From GYS-P2D sp964414425 (GTDB lineage: Bacteria; Bacteroidota; Bacteroidia; Chitinophagales; Saprospiraceae): a stretch of DNA of 64,000 nt. Below, piece after piece: positions 51,855-61,439 of the stretch. Every line of letters begins with the position of its first letter. The first letter of the stretch is position 1. The notes under the pieces are model-generated. The model ran no database searches. It was not told the DNA's origin and saw only the letters and a list, made by a program, of their open reading frames with translations. The position numbers were made by a program, and so were the translations under genes. The DNA is taken from contig CAYPWL010000005.1 in the NCBI GenBank assembly GCA_964414425.1, positions 1-64,000 of the forward strand. The letters run 5' to 3'.

Positions 51855-52796
51855 CTATTGTCCATAGAAGTGGCGAATCTTAGTCAACAGTTGCTCTGCA
51901 ATCTTCACTAATGATTCTTGAGTCCACCCTGCTACATGGGGCGTGGCGATCACTTGATCCATAGCTAGCAACTCCGTATATACGTCACGTTGCTCATTGC
52001 TGAGTTGATCCATTTTTTCATTTTCCAGTACATCGAGGCATGCACCAGCGATATGGCCCGTCTTAAGGTGATCGAGTAAGTCTCGAGTCTTGAGTATGGG
52101 TCCACGAGAGCTATTGATGATGATAGCTCCTGGCTTACATCTCTTAAGCAAATCTCCTTCTATGATACCTCTTGTTTCGGTGGTGAGTGGGAGGTGTATC
52201 GAGAGTATATCTGAGTTGGAGATCAATTGATCGAGCGACACACTCTTAACATAGGGATAGTCTTGTTCTAGATTACTATGATACTTATCGTAGGTGATCA
52301 GATTCATGTCCCACATCTGTAATTTCTTAGCCATCGCACTCCCGGTATACCCAAAGCCATATATCCCTAATGTGCGCCCTTCGAGTTCTATGCCTCTATT
52401 GGCTTCTCGATTCCACAGCAATTGACTGACCTCTTGAGTAGCTTTTGCAATATGGTTAGTCAGACATAATAACATACCTATGGCATGCTCTGCTACAGCA
52501 TTAGCATTGCCTTCTGGAGATCGGATGACCTCAATATTCAATGCCTTGGCTGCTTGGAGATCGACGATGTCAAGACCTGATCCCAGCCTTCCGATAAACT
52601 CCAGATGCTTGTTGGCCTGCAGAAATGATTCATCACAGATAACCTTACTATTAATGATGATGCCGTTGTAGTCACCCACTGCTTTTTTGACTTGATCGTA
52701 TGGCATCTTGGGCTCATAAACCACTGTCATGCCCATCTGTTCCAGTCCCTTATTAAGTAAGGGATGGACTTTATCGGTGACTAAGACTTTCTTCAT
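51855..52796 (-). CDS. D-2-hydroxyacid dehydrogenase (SerA-like)
   Basis: 313 aa. The NAD-binding motif is Gly-Phe-Gly-Tyr-Thr-Gly near 150, preceded by Gly-Arg-Leu-Gly-Ser-Gly-Leu-Asp; Asn-Ser-Ser-Arg-Gly-Pro carries the substrate Arg near 235, and Thr-Pro-His-Val-Ala-Gly has the catalytic His near 285. The length and sequence fit the short phosphoglycerate dehydrogenase group without an ACT domain; serine synthesis is possible, but other D-2-hydroxyacids cannot be excluded. Divergent from carB. Confidence 0.88.
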   Translation of the reverse strand: MKKVLVTDKVHPLLNKGLEQMGMTVVYEPKMPYDQVKKAVGDYNGIIINSKVICDESFLQANKHLEFIGRLGSGLDIVDLQAAKALNIEVIRSPEGNANAVAEHAIGMLLCLTNHIAKATQEVSQLLWNREANRGIELEGRTLGIYGFGYTGSAMAKKLQMWDMNLITYDKYHSNLEQDYPYVKSVSLDQLISNSDILSIHLPLTTETRGIIEGDLLKRCKPGAIIINSSRGPILKTRDLLDHLKTGHIAGACLDVLENEKMDQLSNEQRDVYTELLAMDQVIATPHVAGWTQESLVKIAEQLLTKIRHFYGQ

Positions 52797-52824
52797 ATAA
52801 GTCTATTTTATTAATTGTTGAGTA

Positions 52825-52832
52825 CAAATGTA
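52825..52832 (-). promoter_or_regulatory. -7 box for the dehydrogenase gene
   Basis: CAAATGTA is the reverse complement of TACATTTG, an exact TAnnTTTG box, 28 bases upstream of the ATG at 52796. Confidence 0.6.
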
Positions 52833-52851
52833 GTCTTCTGAGAGCTATGAT

Positions 52852-52859
52852 TATATTTG
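52852..52859 (+). promoter_or_regulatory. -7 box for carB
   Basis: TATATTTG matches TAnnTTTG exactly and ends 15 bases before the carB ATG at 52875. It also shows that a TTG start at 52857 is implausible, since that codon lies inside the box. Confidence 0.7.
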
Positions 52860-52874
52860 CGAAATTTTCTGAGA

Positions 52875-55697
52875 ATGCCGAAGGACACTACAATCAAATC
52901 CGTTCTAATTATAGGTAGCGGACCCATCATTATAGGACAAGCATGTGAATTTGATTACTCTGGATCTCAAGCGTCTCGATCGCTAAGAGAAGAGGGTATA
53001 GAGGTAAGCTTAATTAATAGCAATCCTGCCACGATCATGACAGATCCTGTGACAGCAGATCACATCTATCTGATGCCACTCACAGTAGAGAGTTTAGACC
53101 AGATACTTACGGAGCGTAAGATCGATGCCGTACTTGCCACTATGGGTGGACAGACAGCGTTGAACCTCGCTATAGAGGCGGGTAAGCAAGGTCTCTGGGA
53201 GAAACACAATATTAGATTAATCGGTGTGGATCTCGAGGCTATTGAACTGGCGGAGAACCGTGAGGAGTTCAAAAAGCATGTGATTAAGTTGGGCCAGAAT
53301 GTGGCTCCATCATATATCGCTAACAGTTACCTCGAAGGTAAGGACGCTGGTCAGAAAATCGGATTTCCATTAGTTATCCGACCCTCATATACGCTCGGTG
53401 GTTATGGTGGTGGTTTTGTGATGAAAGAAGAAGACTTCGATGAGGCGCTACAGAGAGGACTCAATGCATCACCTACACATGAGGTGCTCGTGGAGAAAGC
53501 GGTATTGGGTTGGAAGGAGTTTGAGCTCGAATTACTTAGAGATGCGAACGATAACGTCGTAATCATCTGTACAGTGGAGAACCTTGATCCGATGGGTATC
53601 CATACAGGAGATAGTATTACAGTAGCGCCAGCGATGACACTATCAGATACTGCCTATCAGCAGATGCGTAATGATGCTATACAGCTGATGAGATCGATGG
53701 GTAACTTCGCTGGAGGATGTAATATCCAGTTTTCTCAGAATCCTGAGACAGAAGAACTCATCTGTATCGAGATCAATCCAAGGGTGTCGAGATCATCAGC
53801 ACTTGCGAGTAAGGCAACAGGGTATCCTATCGCCAAGATAGCGGCTAAGCTGGCCATAGGGTATACACTCGATGAGCTTAAGAATCAAATTACTCAGACT
53901 ACGTCAGCATATTTCGAGCCTACATTAGATTATGTCATCGTCAAGATGCCACGATGGAACTTCAGTAAGTTCACTGGTGCAGATCCAACATTAGGCTTAC
54001 AGATGAAGTCAGTAGGGGAGGTGATGGCTATCGGTCGCAGCTTCAAGGAAGCACTACAAAAGGCTTGTCAATCTCTTGAAAATAATAGACATGGTTTAGG
54101 CTCTGATAAGAAGGAGTGGATCAAAACTGAAGATATACTCGAAAGATTAGAGAAGGCCAGTGATGATAGGATCTTCCGACTCAAAGATGCACTCAGACTT
54201 GGTGTGCCAAGTAAGACAGTTCATAAGCTTACCAAGATAGATCCGTGGTTCATTAAGCAGATCAAGACGCTTGTTAAGATGGAGAAGGAGCTTGAGAAAT
54301 TTAATGTTCCTGAGGATATTCCAACAGATTTTTTCAGAGAACTCAAAGAAGCAGGATACTCAGATCAGCAAATTGCATGGCTCATGAGAGTGGAGGCCGA
54401 CAAGGTCACAGCACAGCGTAAAAAGTTAGGTATCAAGCGAGTCTATAAGATGGTGGACACTTGTGCGGCGGAGTTCGAAGCACAGACGCCATATTTCTAT
54501 TCCACATTTGAAGAGGAGAATGAGAGTATAGTCTCAGACAATCCTAAGAAAGTCATCGTACTCGGATCAGGTCCTAACAGGATCGGTCAGGGTATAGAGT
54601 TTGACTACTGCTGCGTACACGGGATACTCGCATTGCGAGAGATGGGTTATGAGGCGATCATGGTCAATTGTAATCCGGAGACTGTCTCGACGGATTTCGA
54701 CGTAGCTGATAAGCTATATTTCGAACCGATCTACTGGGAGCATATCCAAGAGATCATCGAACATGAAAAACCTGAAGGCATAATCGTTCAACTCGGTGGA
54801 CAGACCGCTCTTAAGCTTGCAGAGAAATTTCATGCCGAGGGTATCAAAATCATTGGCACCCAGTTTAAAGACATGGACCTTGCCGAGGATAGAGGCTCAT
54901 TCTCTGACTTATTGAAGGAGTTAAATATCCCATATCCTAAATATGGTGTGGCAGACACAGCAGATGATGCGATCGATATCGCTAATCGAGTCAACTACCC
55001 AGTACTGGTAAGACCATCCTATGTACTAGGAGGTCAGCGTATGAAAATCGTTATTAATGACGAGGAGCTCGAGCGACAAGTGTTGAGCATCTTCAAGCAT
55101 ATGCCAGATAACAAGGTATTAATCGATCAATTCCTTGAGCGAGCACGAGAGGCTGAGATCGATGCGATCTGTGATGGTAAGAATGTACATGTCATGGGTA
55201 TAATGGAGCATGTAGAGCCAGCGGGCATACACTCTGGTGATAGTTCTGCAGTATTGCCTCCATATAGCTTGAGTGATGAGATCATCCAGACGATGATCGA
55301 ATACACTAAAAAACTTGCACTCGCCCTTAATATCAAAGGGTTGATCAACATACAGTTTGCCATCAGTCAGGAAGATGAAGTATTTGTGATTGAGGCCAAC
55401 CCACGAGCATCTCGTACGACACCATTCATCGCTAAGGCTTACAAGGTTCCATATCTTAATGTGGCGACTAAGGTCATGACGGGAGATTATACCCTTGATG
55501 ATTTTGACCTTGTCAATGACATGGATGGATACGCAATCAAGGTGCCTGTATTCTCATTTAACAAGTTCCCTAATGTTGACAAGCGTCTAGGGCCAGAGAT
55601 GAAGAGTACGGGAGAGGCAATTCGATTTATTAAGGATACAAGTGATCCATTCTTTAGAGAGATCGACAAGAATAGGTCGAGGTATCTTTATAATTAG
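52875..55697 (+). CDS. carB: Carbamoyl-phosphate synthase large subunit, truncated form
   Basis: 940 aa from ATG 52875. Two ATP-grasp halves are present: the first with [10 protein letters not shown] near 15 and the second with [10 protein letters not shown] near 563. The protein stops at about the end of the second carbamoyl domain (Met-Lys-Ser-Thr-Gly-Glu-Ala), lacking the ~130-residue MGS-like allosteric domain of full-length CarB. It makes carbamoyl phosphate for pyrimidines and arginine. carA is not in the window. Confidence 0.94.
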   Translation: MPKDTTIKSVLIIGSGPIIIGQACEFDYSGSQASRSLREEGIEVSLINSNPATIMTDPVTADHIYLMPLTVESLDQILTERKIDAVLATMGGQTALNLAIEAGKQGLWEKHNIRLIGVDLEAIELAENREEFKKHVIKLGQNVAPSYIANSYLEGKDAGQKIGFPLVIRPSYTLGGYGGGFVMKEEDFDEALQRGLNASPTHEVLVEKAVLGWKEFELELLRDANDNVVIICTVENLDPMGIHTGDSITVAPAMTLSDTAYQQMRNDAIQLMRSMGNFAGGCNIQFSQNPETEELICIEINPRVSRSSALASKATGYPIAKIAAKLAIGYTLDELKNQITQTTSAYFEPTLDYVIVKMPRWNFSKFTGADPTLGLQMKSVGEVMAIGRSFKEALQKACQSLENNRHGLGSDKKEWIKTEDILERLEKASDDRIFRLKDALRLGVPSKTVHKLTKIDPWFIKQIKTLVKMEKELEKFNVPEDIPTDFFRELKEAGYSDQQIAWLMRVEADKVTAQRKKLGIKRVYKMVDTCAAEFEAQTPYFYSTFEEENESIVSDNPKKVIVLGSGPNRIGQGIEFDYCCVHGILALREMGYEAIMVNCNPETVSTDFDVADKLYFEPIYWEHIQEIIEHEKPEGIIVQLGGQTALKLAEKFHAEGIKIIGTQFKDMDLAEDRGSFSDLLKELNIPYPKYGVADTADDAIDIANRVNYPVLVRPSYVLGGQRMKIVINDEELERQVLSIFKHMPDNKVLIDQFLERAREAEIDAICDGKNVHVMGIMEHVEPAGIHSGDSSAVLPPYSLSDEIIQTMIEYTKKLALALNIKGLINIQFAISQEDEVFVIEANPRASRTTPFIAKAYKVPYLNVATKVMTGDYTLDDFDLVNDMDGYAIKVPVFSFNKFPNVDKRLGPEMKSTGEAIRFIKDTSDPFFREIDKNRSRYLYN

Positions 55698-55797
55698 AAG
55701 GATTTAATTTCTAAAGACGACTAAGAGGTCTAACTAATATTAGACTCCTTCTCTAATTAGATATGTTTCTTATTTTGACAGCATAATTGCTTTAAAA

Positions 55798-57078
55798 ATG
55801 AAACAACTAGTTCTTCTTGTAGGCTTATTGATTGGAGCGTGTCAACTATCTGCCCAAACTAAGTACCTCCATTGTGGTACCGTACTCGACTGTCGAGGCA
55901 GTAGCGCCGTATCTGAACAGACCATCATCATCGTTGATAATAGGATACATGATATTGTAAGTGGTTATGCCGCTGCCCCTGATACGGCAGAAGTCATAGA
56001 TTTAAAAGATCAGACGGTGATGCCAGGTCTAATGGATATGCATATCCATATCGAGGGAGAGCTTAATCCTGCCCGATATATAGAGCGGTATACGTTGGAG
56101 CCGCAAGATGTAGCATTACGATCGACACTGTACGCTGAGCGTACGCTTATGGCAGGATTTACCACGGTGCGAGACTTAGGAGGATCGGGTGTCAACGTTT
56201 CTCTCCGAAGTGCGATCAACAAGGGATGGATCAAAGGTCCCCGCATCTATACCAGTGAAAAATCTATCGCTACTACGGGAGGACATGCTGACCCCACCAA
56301 TGGTATGCGAAGCGACTTAATGGGTGATCCAGGTCCCGCAGAGGGGGTGGTTAATAGTGCTGAGGATGCCAAGAAAGCCGTTCGTCAGCGATACAAGAAT
56401 GGTGCTGATGTAATCAAGATTACCTCTACAGGTGGTGTGCTAAGTGTTGCTAAAGATGGCAAAGGCGCTCAGTTTACCGCTGAAGAAATTGAAGCTGTAG
56501 TGAGCACGGCGAATGACTACGGATTTGTCACGGCAGCACATGCACATGGTCCCGAGGGCATGATGCGTGCCGTACAGGGAGGGATCAATAGTATCGAACA
56601 TGGCACGATGATGACTCCAGAGATCATGGAAGAAATGAAAAAGCGTGGAACGTACCTGGTGGCGACTATATCTGCGGGCAAGTTCACCTATGAGAAGGCC
56701 CTGAAACCGGGCTTCTTCCCAGAGATTATACGGCCTAAGGCATTAGAGGTCGGGCCACTGATCCAAGAGACTTTTGGTAAAGCGTACAAGGCGGGAGTTA
56801 AGATTGCCTTTGGGACAGACTCAGGTGTAAGCCCACATGGGCAGAATGCCAAGGAGTTTGAGTACATGGTAGAAGCGGGTATGCCAGAGTATGAAGCGAT
56901 CAAGAGCGCGACTGTAGAAGCCTCAAAGTTGCTCAGAGTGTTTGATCAATATGGCACATTGGAGTCAGGAAAGATGGCGGATATCGTCGCTGTCAAGGGA
57001 GACCCTCTTACAGACATTACCATTCTCCAAGACGTTTCTTTTGTGATGAAAGATGGCGTGGTATATAAAAATGAATAG
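55798..57078 (+). CDS. Secreted amidohydrolase-family enzyme
   Basis: 426 aa. A signal peptide (1-19, ending Leu-Ser-Ala-Gln) marks it as exported. The metal-dependent hydrolase barrel has His-Ile-His near residue 82, the bridging Lys in Val-Ile-Lys-Ile near 223, His in Ala-Ala-His-Ala-His near 248, Ile-Glu-His-Gly near 267 and Phe-Gly-Thr-Asp-Ser-Gly near 343. This is the imidazolonepropionase/prolidase-like group; Xaa-Pro or other amide substrates are likely, not proven. A near -7 box TATTTTG precedes it. Confidence 0.9.
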   Translation: MKQLVLLVGLLIGACQLSAQTKYLHCGTVLDCRGSSAVSEQTIIIVDNRIHDIVSGYAAAPDTAEVIDLKDQTVMPGLMDMHIHIEGELNPARYIERYTLEPQDVALRSTLYAERTLMAGFTTVRDLGGSGVNVSLRSAINKGWIKGPRIYTSEKSIATTGGHADPTNGMRSDLMGDPGPAEGVVNSAEDAKKAVRQRYKNGADVIKITSTGGVLSVAKDGKGAQFTAEEIEAVVSTANDYGFVTAAHAHGPEGMMRAVQGGINSIEHGTMMTPEIMEEMKKRGTYLVATISAGKFTYEKALKPGFFPEIIRPKALEVGPLIQETFGKAYKAGVKIAFGTDSGVSPHGQNAKEFEYMVEAGMPEYEAIKSATVEASKLLRVFDQYGTLESGKMADIVAVKGDPLTDITILQDVSFVMKDGVVYKNE

Positions 57079-57115
57079 ATACTGAGAATAAACTGCGGAT
57101 AATATGGGCAAACCA

Positions 57116-57123
57116 TATCTTCG
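57116..57123 (+). promoter_or_regulatory. -7-like box for arsM
   Basis: TATCTTCG, one base off TATCTTTG, lies 25 bases before the arsM ATG. The same variant precedes ruvC. Confidence 0.45.
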
Positions 57124-57148
57124 CATGATATCATGAAACTACATCTTA

Positions 57149-58021
57149 ATGGATAACACTACAGATCTAAAAACCTTAGTAAGAGATAAGTACGCAGAGA
57201 TCGCTAAAGGCGATAAGGCTGTAATACAAGCATCATGCTGCGGAGCTACTAATTCAAGTCAGGAAGTATATAACATCATGTCTGATGAGTATCAGATGGA
57301 GGGTTATAAAGAAGAGGCTGACTTAGGTTTAGGCTGTGGTCTTCCTACGCAGTTTGCGATGATCCAAGAGGGTGATACAGTTGTAGATCTGGGTTCAGGT
57401 GCTGGCAACGATTGCTTTGTAGCGAGGCACGAGGCTGGACCTACAGGTAAGGTGATTGGTGTGGACTTTACACCTGAGATGATCAACCTCGCTCGTAAGA
57501 ATGCAGCTGTTAATGGCTTCAACAATGTAGAGTTTAGACAAGGCGATATCGAGGATATGCCAGTGATAGCTGAATCTGTGGATGTAGTAGTGAGTAACTG
57601 CGTCCTCAATTTACTTCCCACTAAGGATAAGATCTTTCATGAGATACACCGTGTACTCAAGCCTGGTGGACACTTCAGTATATCCGACATAGTACTCGAG
57701 GGAGACCTGCCGTCAGAGCTTACCGAAGCGGCTGAGATGTATGCAGGATGTGTGTCAGGAGCGATACAGAAATCTGCCTACCTCTCAAGAATAGAGGAAG
57801 CAGGTTTCACCGGAGTAACTGTCCAAAAGGAGAAAGCCATCATAATTCCTGATGACATACTGCAAGACTATATGAATGAAGCTGAAATCGAAAGCTTCAA
57901 GAGCGGTGCTACAGGGATTTTCAGCATTACAGTATTTGGCAAGAAAGCTGGCGAGAAGAGCAGTACTATTCCGATCATCGAGGGCGGCGCTGTCTGTACA
58001 CCAGGTGGTGGATGCTGCTAA
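57149..58021 (+). CDS. arsM: Arsenite methyltransferase
   Basis: 290 aa. SAM-binding motif Asp-Leu-Gly-Ser-Gly-Ala-Gly near 82. The cysteines that bind As(III) are visible: C30/C31 in Ser-Cys-Cys-Gly-Ala, C63 in Gly-Cys-Gly-Leu-Pro, Cys in Ser-Asn-Cys-Val-Leu-Asn near 152 and Ala-Gly-Cys-Val-Ser near 202, and the protein ends with Gly-Gly-Gly-Cys-Cys. It turns arsenite into methylated, partly volatile species. No arsR, arsC or arsB lies next to it, so it is an orphan. Confidence 0.93.
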   Translation: MDNTTDLKTLVRDKYAEIAKGDKAVIQASCCGATNSSQEVYNIMSDEYQMEGYKEEADLGLGCGLPTQFAMIQEGDTVVDLGSGAGNDCFVARHEAGPTGKVIGVDFTPEMINLARKNAAVNGFNNVEFRQGDIEDMPVIAESVDVVVSNCVLNLLPTKDKIFHEIHRVLKPGGHFSISDIVLEGDLPSELTEAAEMYAGCVSGAIQKSAYLSRIEEAGFTGVTVQKEKAIIIPDDILQDYMNEAEIESFKSGATGIFSITVFGKKAGEKSSTIPIIEGGAVCTPGGGCC

Positions 58022-58054
58022 TGATTAACCCAATCAAGGATTATTCTTTTAGCC

Positions 58055-58088
58055 AAGCCCGACTCTAAATCACATAAGATTTGGGCTT
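58055..58088. terminator. Possible terminator between arsM and the small ORF
   Basis: AAGCCC (58055-58060) pairs with GGGCTT (58083-58088) and the inner AAATC (58067-58071) with GATTT (58078-58082), with a six-base bulge. No long T-run follows, so it is uncertain; the right arm overlaps the stop of the convergent small ORF. Confidence 0.4.
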
Positions 58089-58287
58089 ACGATTTAGATA
58101 CGTATAGCGACTGATGCGTATCTCGGATGAGCTTAATAGTCTTTAAGAATGATCTTAACAGTGATTTTTTCTTTTCAGTCGCCGACTCTTGACGATGCTC
58201 TATGTCTTGAGCTCCTTTCAGAAATCCTTTCTTGATTCGCTCGATGTGTTCTTTGCGGCCATCAGCGTGTACATTCATCTTTTTCAT
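58087..58287 (-). CDS. Small basic hypothetical protein, 66 aa
   Basis: Hydrophilic, strongly basic helical protein: it begins with Lys-Lys-Met-Asn-Val-His, has a repeated Glu-His-Ile-Glu-Arg pattern, and a Lys/Arg-rich C-terminal half. I recognise no family. It is the only plausible frame before a 600-base non-coding stretch, and its stop overlaps the hairpin after arsM. Reality is uncertain. Confidence 0.45.
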   Translation of the reverse strand: MKKMNVHADGRKEHIERIKKGFLKGAQDIEHRQESATEKKKSLLRSFLKTIKLIRDTHQSLYVSKS

Positions 58288-58890
58288 ATCATTTCTTAGA
58301 TACTCATTTTAGAATAATCTAAATCAAAGAACCTTAGCGTCTTGGCGCCTTAGCGAGCAATTATATCACGCCGAACGACAAAGAACGCAGAGTGAATTAC
58401 TCATATGTTTAAATGCAACCTCTTTTTTCAAATCTAGTGTAGGGAGATTTCTAAGTAGTTGGAGGGTGAGGCTTCTATCTTCAACGCCGTAATATTGTTG
58501 TTAGGTCTTTTCATGCCGACGGCAGTGGAGGCATCTTCAAGTAGTTACCCATATCACTTAGTCACTCCACAAGGAACTGTGCTGAGCAAGCTGAGGATCT
58601 CTCCACAAGCTCGAGATGAAAAAATACAACATTACCCATTCTCGTGCTTTCTCATCGAAAATACGGACCTATCCAATCTTGGCGGATTGTTAGGATCAAG
58701 CCCATAAGACACCAAAGTTAAGTAACAAGAAGCCCGGAATCTATCGTCAATGCCCTGTTGAGACCAGTACAACTGATTTCGGTGGCGTTGCTCTTTTTTC
58801 GTTCCCGCACTAAATTTTGTTCTGTCCAATCGAAATTCTGACTTACCATAAGAGTAGCGCTATTCTCAATTGCGTTCAATAATACTTATA
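58288..58890. other. Gene-poor region with GCG-type short repeats
   Basis: No convincing gene. Near 58336-58358, TTAGCGTC-TTGGCGCC-TTAGCGAG is a run of three similar 8-base units, a type of repeat seen between genes in environmental Bacteroidota. The two frames of 65-82 codons (58459-58707 and the reverse 58632-58829) are rejected for poor composition or overlap. It may be a decayed gene or repeat insertion; no tRNA or rRNA is seen. Confidence 0.5.
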
Positions 58891-60693
58891 CTATTCCCCA
58901 TCCAACGACTCCCGTACCAGTTGCGCCTTCTGATTACCGATGACTTCAGCTATTTCTTCCACTGTGGCTTCCTTGAGGCGCTTGACGGATTTGAAGTGCT
59001 TGAGCAGCTCATCAGTAGACTTCTTGCCAATCCCTTTGATGTCCAGTAACGAGCTTTTGGTAAAGTTCTGCGAGCGCCGATCACGGTGGTAGTTGATCGC
59101 AAATCTGTGGGCCTCGTTGCGGGCCTGTTGGATTAACTTGAGAGACTCGGACTTCTTGTTGATATAGATCGGTATAGGATCTTCGGGGAAGTAGATTTCT
59201 TCCAGCTTTTTGGCGATTCCGATGACTGTGATCCGATCTCTCAGCCCTAACTTATCGATGCTTTGCATGGCAGAGCTCAATTGACCTTTACCACCATCGA
59301 TTATCACTAGCTGTGGGAGGGGCTGCTCTTCATCAAGCAGTCGCTTATATCTCCGGTAGACGATCTCGACCATGGAAGCAAAATCATCTGGGCCCTCCAC
59401 AGTCTTTACTTTAAACTTGCGATAGTCTCGCTTGGATGGTTTGGCATTCTTAAAGACGACACAGCTTGCCGTGGGATTCGTCCCTTGGATATTACTATTG
59501 TCAAAACACTCAATATGGTAAGGTATGTCATCCATACTGAGATCAGCTTGCAAGGTCTTTAGGATGCGTTCAGCAGGCGTTTGCTTGCGCACATGAGCCA
59601 GACTTTCCTTCTTTTTTTGGAGGAGGAAGTATTTGACATTCTTTTGTGATAGCTCCAGGAGTTTGCGCTTGTCACCACGCTGTGGCACAGTGATGTTGAG
59701 CTCTTTTTCCGCCAGGACGATCTTTTCACTCATGATCAGTTCCGTGGAGATACTATTGTACTTCTTCCTAACCTCTGGGATGACATAGGACAGTATCTCA
59801 GCGTGATCAGTATCGAGATTCATCTTTACCTCGATGGTATCTGTATTGATAACCGCACCATTTAGGACCTTCATATAGTTGACATAAGCCCACTCATCAT
59901 TGCTATCTATGCTGAAGACATCCACATCGTTAATCGTCTGGCTGACTACGGTAGATTTTGCCTGATACTCGGCAAATAAACTGAGCTTCTCTTTCATCAG
60001 TGCAGCCTGCTCATACTTGAGCTCCTCGGCGAGGCGAGCCATTTCCTCTTTGATATAGTCTTTGACAGGTTTAAACTTACCATTGAGGATATTTTTGACC
60101 TGTTCTATGGATCGATTGTAATCCTCTTCACTCTGTAGCCCCACACATGGCCCAAGACAATTACCGATATGATACTCCAGACATACTTTAAATTTGTCTT
60201 TGTCAATATTGTCCTGGCTCAAGTTGAGTTTGCAGGTACGTATGGGAAATAGGTTTTTGACCAATTCAAATATCTGCTTCGTCCTGAACTTGGAGGTATA
60301 TGGCCCATAATATTGGGAGCCATCACGAATTACTTTTCGAGTAAAGAAGACTCTGGGAAATCGCTCTTTCTTTATACATAGGTAGGTGTAGGACTTGCCA
60401 TCCTTGAGCATGACATTGTATCGAGGTTGAAATTTCTTGATCAATGTATTTTCGAGCAAGAGGGCGTCAGACTCTGTTTCTACTATTGTAAAGTCGAGCC
60501 GAGTGGCATTCTTGACCATCACTCGGGTCTTATAGGCTTGATGTTTCTTGTTACCAAAATATGAGCTAACTCGATTTCTGAGATTTTTAGCCTTACCTAC
60601 GTAGATGATCGTATCCTTGGCGTCATAATATTTGTAGACACCAGGAGATCTGGGTATGGTATCTGATATCGCTTTGTAGTCCTCTGTAGTCAA
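58891..60693 (-). CDS. uvrC: Excinuclease ABC subunit C
   Basis: 600 aa, family length. A GIY-YIG nuclease domain at the N-terminus (Gly-Val-Tyr...Tyr-Val-Gly-Lys-Ala near 17-35), a UVR motif (about 205-235), the RNase H-like nuclease with Ile-Glu-Cys-Phe-Asp-Asn-Ser near 400 and a C-terminal helix-hairpin-helix (about 555-595). It makes the two incisions in nucleotide-excision repair. Its ATG touches the stop of mgsA, so the two are cotranscribed. Confidence 0.96.
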   Translation of the reverse strand: MTTEDYKAISDTIPRSPGVYKYYDAKDTIIYVGKAKNLRNRVSSYFGNKKHQAYKTRVMVKNATRLDFTIVETESDALLLENTLIKKFQPRYNVMLKDGKSYTYLCIKKERFPRVFFTRKVIRDGSQYYGPYTSKFRTKQIFELVKNLFPIRTCKLNLSQDNIDKDKFKVCLEYHIGNCLGPCVGLQSEEDYNRSIEQVKNILNGKFKPVKDYIKEEMARLAEELKYEQAALMKEKLSLFAEYQAKSTVVSQTINDVDVFSIDSNDEWAYVNYMKVLNGAVINTDTIEVKMNLDTDHAEILSYVIPEVRKKYNSISTELIMSEKIVLAEKELNITVPQRGDKRKLLELSQKNVKYFLLQKKKESLAHVRKQTPAERILKTLQADLSMDDIPYHIECFDNSNIQGTNPTASCVVFKNAKPSKRDYRKFKVKTVEGPDDFASMVEIVYRRYKRLLDEEQPLPQLVIIDGGKGQLSSAMQSIDKLGLRDRITVIGIAKKLEEIYFPEDPIPIYINKKSESLKLIQQARNEAHRFAINYHRDRRSQNFTKSSLLDIKGIGKKSTDELLKHFKSVKRLKEATVEEIAEVIGNQKAQLVRESLDGE

Positions 60694-61062
60694 TTACTGC
60701 TGTGATGTTCCTTTTAAAAACAAAGCTGCACTGGCAGGGTTGGTAGCGAGTGGTACATTGTGTACATCGCATAGACGCATCAGCATCTGTACATCGGGCT
60801 CATGTGGATGTTTGTCTAGTGGATCTCTGAAGAAGATCACCATGTCCATATTCTTTTCAGCCACCATCGTCGCGATCTGCGCATCCCCTCCGAGTGGTCC
60901 AGACAGGAGACGCTGTACAGTAAATCCCGCATTCTCTATATGTCTTCCTGTTGTTCCGGTAGCATAGATCACGGTGTTTTCTATGTATTTTCGATTTCTT
61001 AAAACGAAAGATACTAATTCAGCTTTTTTGCCATCATGAGCGATCAGAGCGACTTTTTTCAT
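60694..61062 (-). CDS. mgsA: Methylglyoxal synthase
   Basis: 122 aa. Ala-His-Asp-Gly-Lys-Lys at 8-13, Ala-Thr-Gly-Thr-Thr-Gly near 34, Ser-Gly-Pro-Leu-Gly-Gly-Asp near 54 and Phe-Phe-Arg-Asp-Pro-Leu near 77 define the enzyme that turns dihydroxyacetone phosphate into methylglyoxal. It belongs to the same fold as the domain missing from CarB. A -7-like box TATCTTTA lies four bases before the ATG on the - strand (61067-61074). Head of the operon with uvrC. Confidence 0.94.
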   Translation of the reverse strand: MKKVALIAHDGKKAELVSFVLRNRKYIENTVIYATGTTGRHIENAGFTVQRLLSGPLGGDAQIATMVAEKNMDMVIFFRDPLDKHPHEPDVQMLMRLCDVHNVPLATNPASAALFLKGTSQQ

Positions 61063-61207
61063 GCAATAAAGATATAGTATTGAATCGATTGCTTTACTGA
61101 TTATGGTCGTACCTAATCTTGTTACGATAACTCATAATGCCTTGGTTGGATATCGGTTTAACTTTCGTCATTTTTGCTAGCTCCTATATAGGATAGATAC
61201 AAGTTGT

Positions 61208-61429
61208 ATGAATAGAAGTGTTCTCGATCTAAAAATAGGGCAGAGCGGCGTTGTAAAAAGCTTCGCTGACGAGAGTCTTGCCTGTAAACTCCTGACAGTA
61301 GGAATCATACCTGATAGTACGATATCTCTGATTCGCAAGGCGCCATTTGGAGGTGCATACTGCATAAGGCTGGGACAGACCTATATCGCTGTCCGCACTG
61401 CTGAAGCTGCATCAATACTGATCAAATAG
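61208..61429 (+). CDS. feoA: FeoA family protein
   Basis: 73 aa SH3-like protein with Leu-Lys-Ile-Gly-Gln-Ser-Gly, Ala-Cys-Lys-Leu-Leu-Thr-Val-Gly-Ile-Ile-Pro and a C-terminal Gly-Gln-Thr-Tyr-Ile-Ala. It supports ferrous-iron uptake by FeoB. FeoB follows after ten bases. No Fur box is obvious in the 145 bases upstream. Confidence 0.9.
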   Translation: MNRSVLDLKIGQSGVVKSFADESLACKLLTVGIIPDSTISLIRKAPFGGAYCIRLGQTYIAVRTAEAASILIK

Positions 61430-61439
61430 AAACCTATCC

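Noticed and set aside
52857..52875. TTG start of carB
   Set aside because: The codon falls within an exact -7 box; the ATG at 52875 fits the family start.
58459..58829. Frames of 82 and 65 codons in the gene-poor region
   Set aside because: They overlap on opposite strands, show no family or clear start signal, and one may be decayed sequence.
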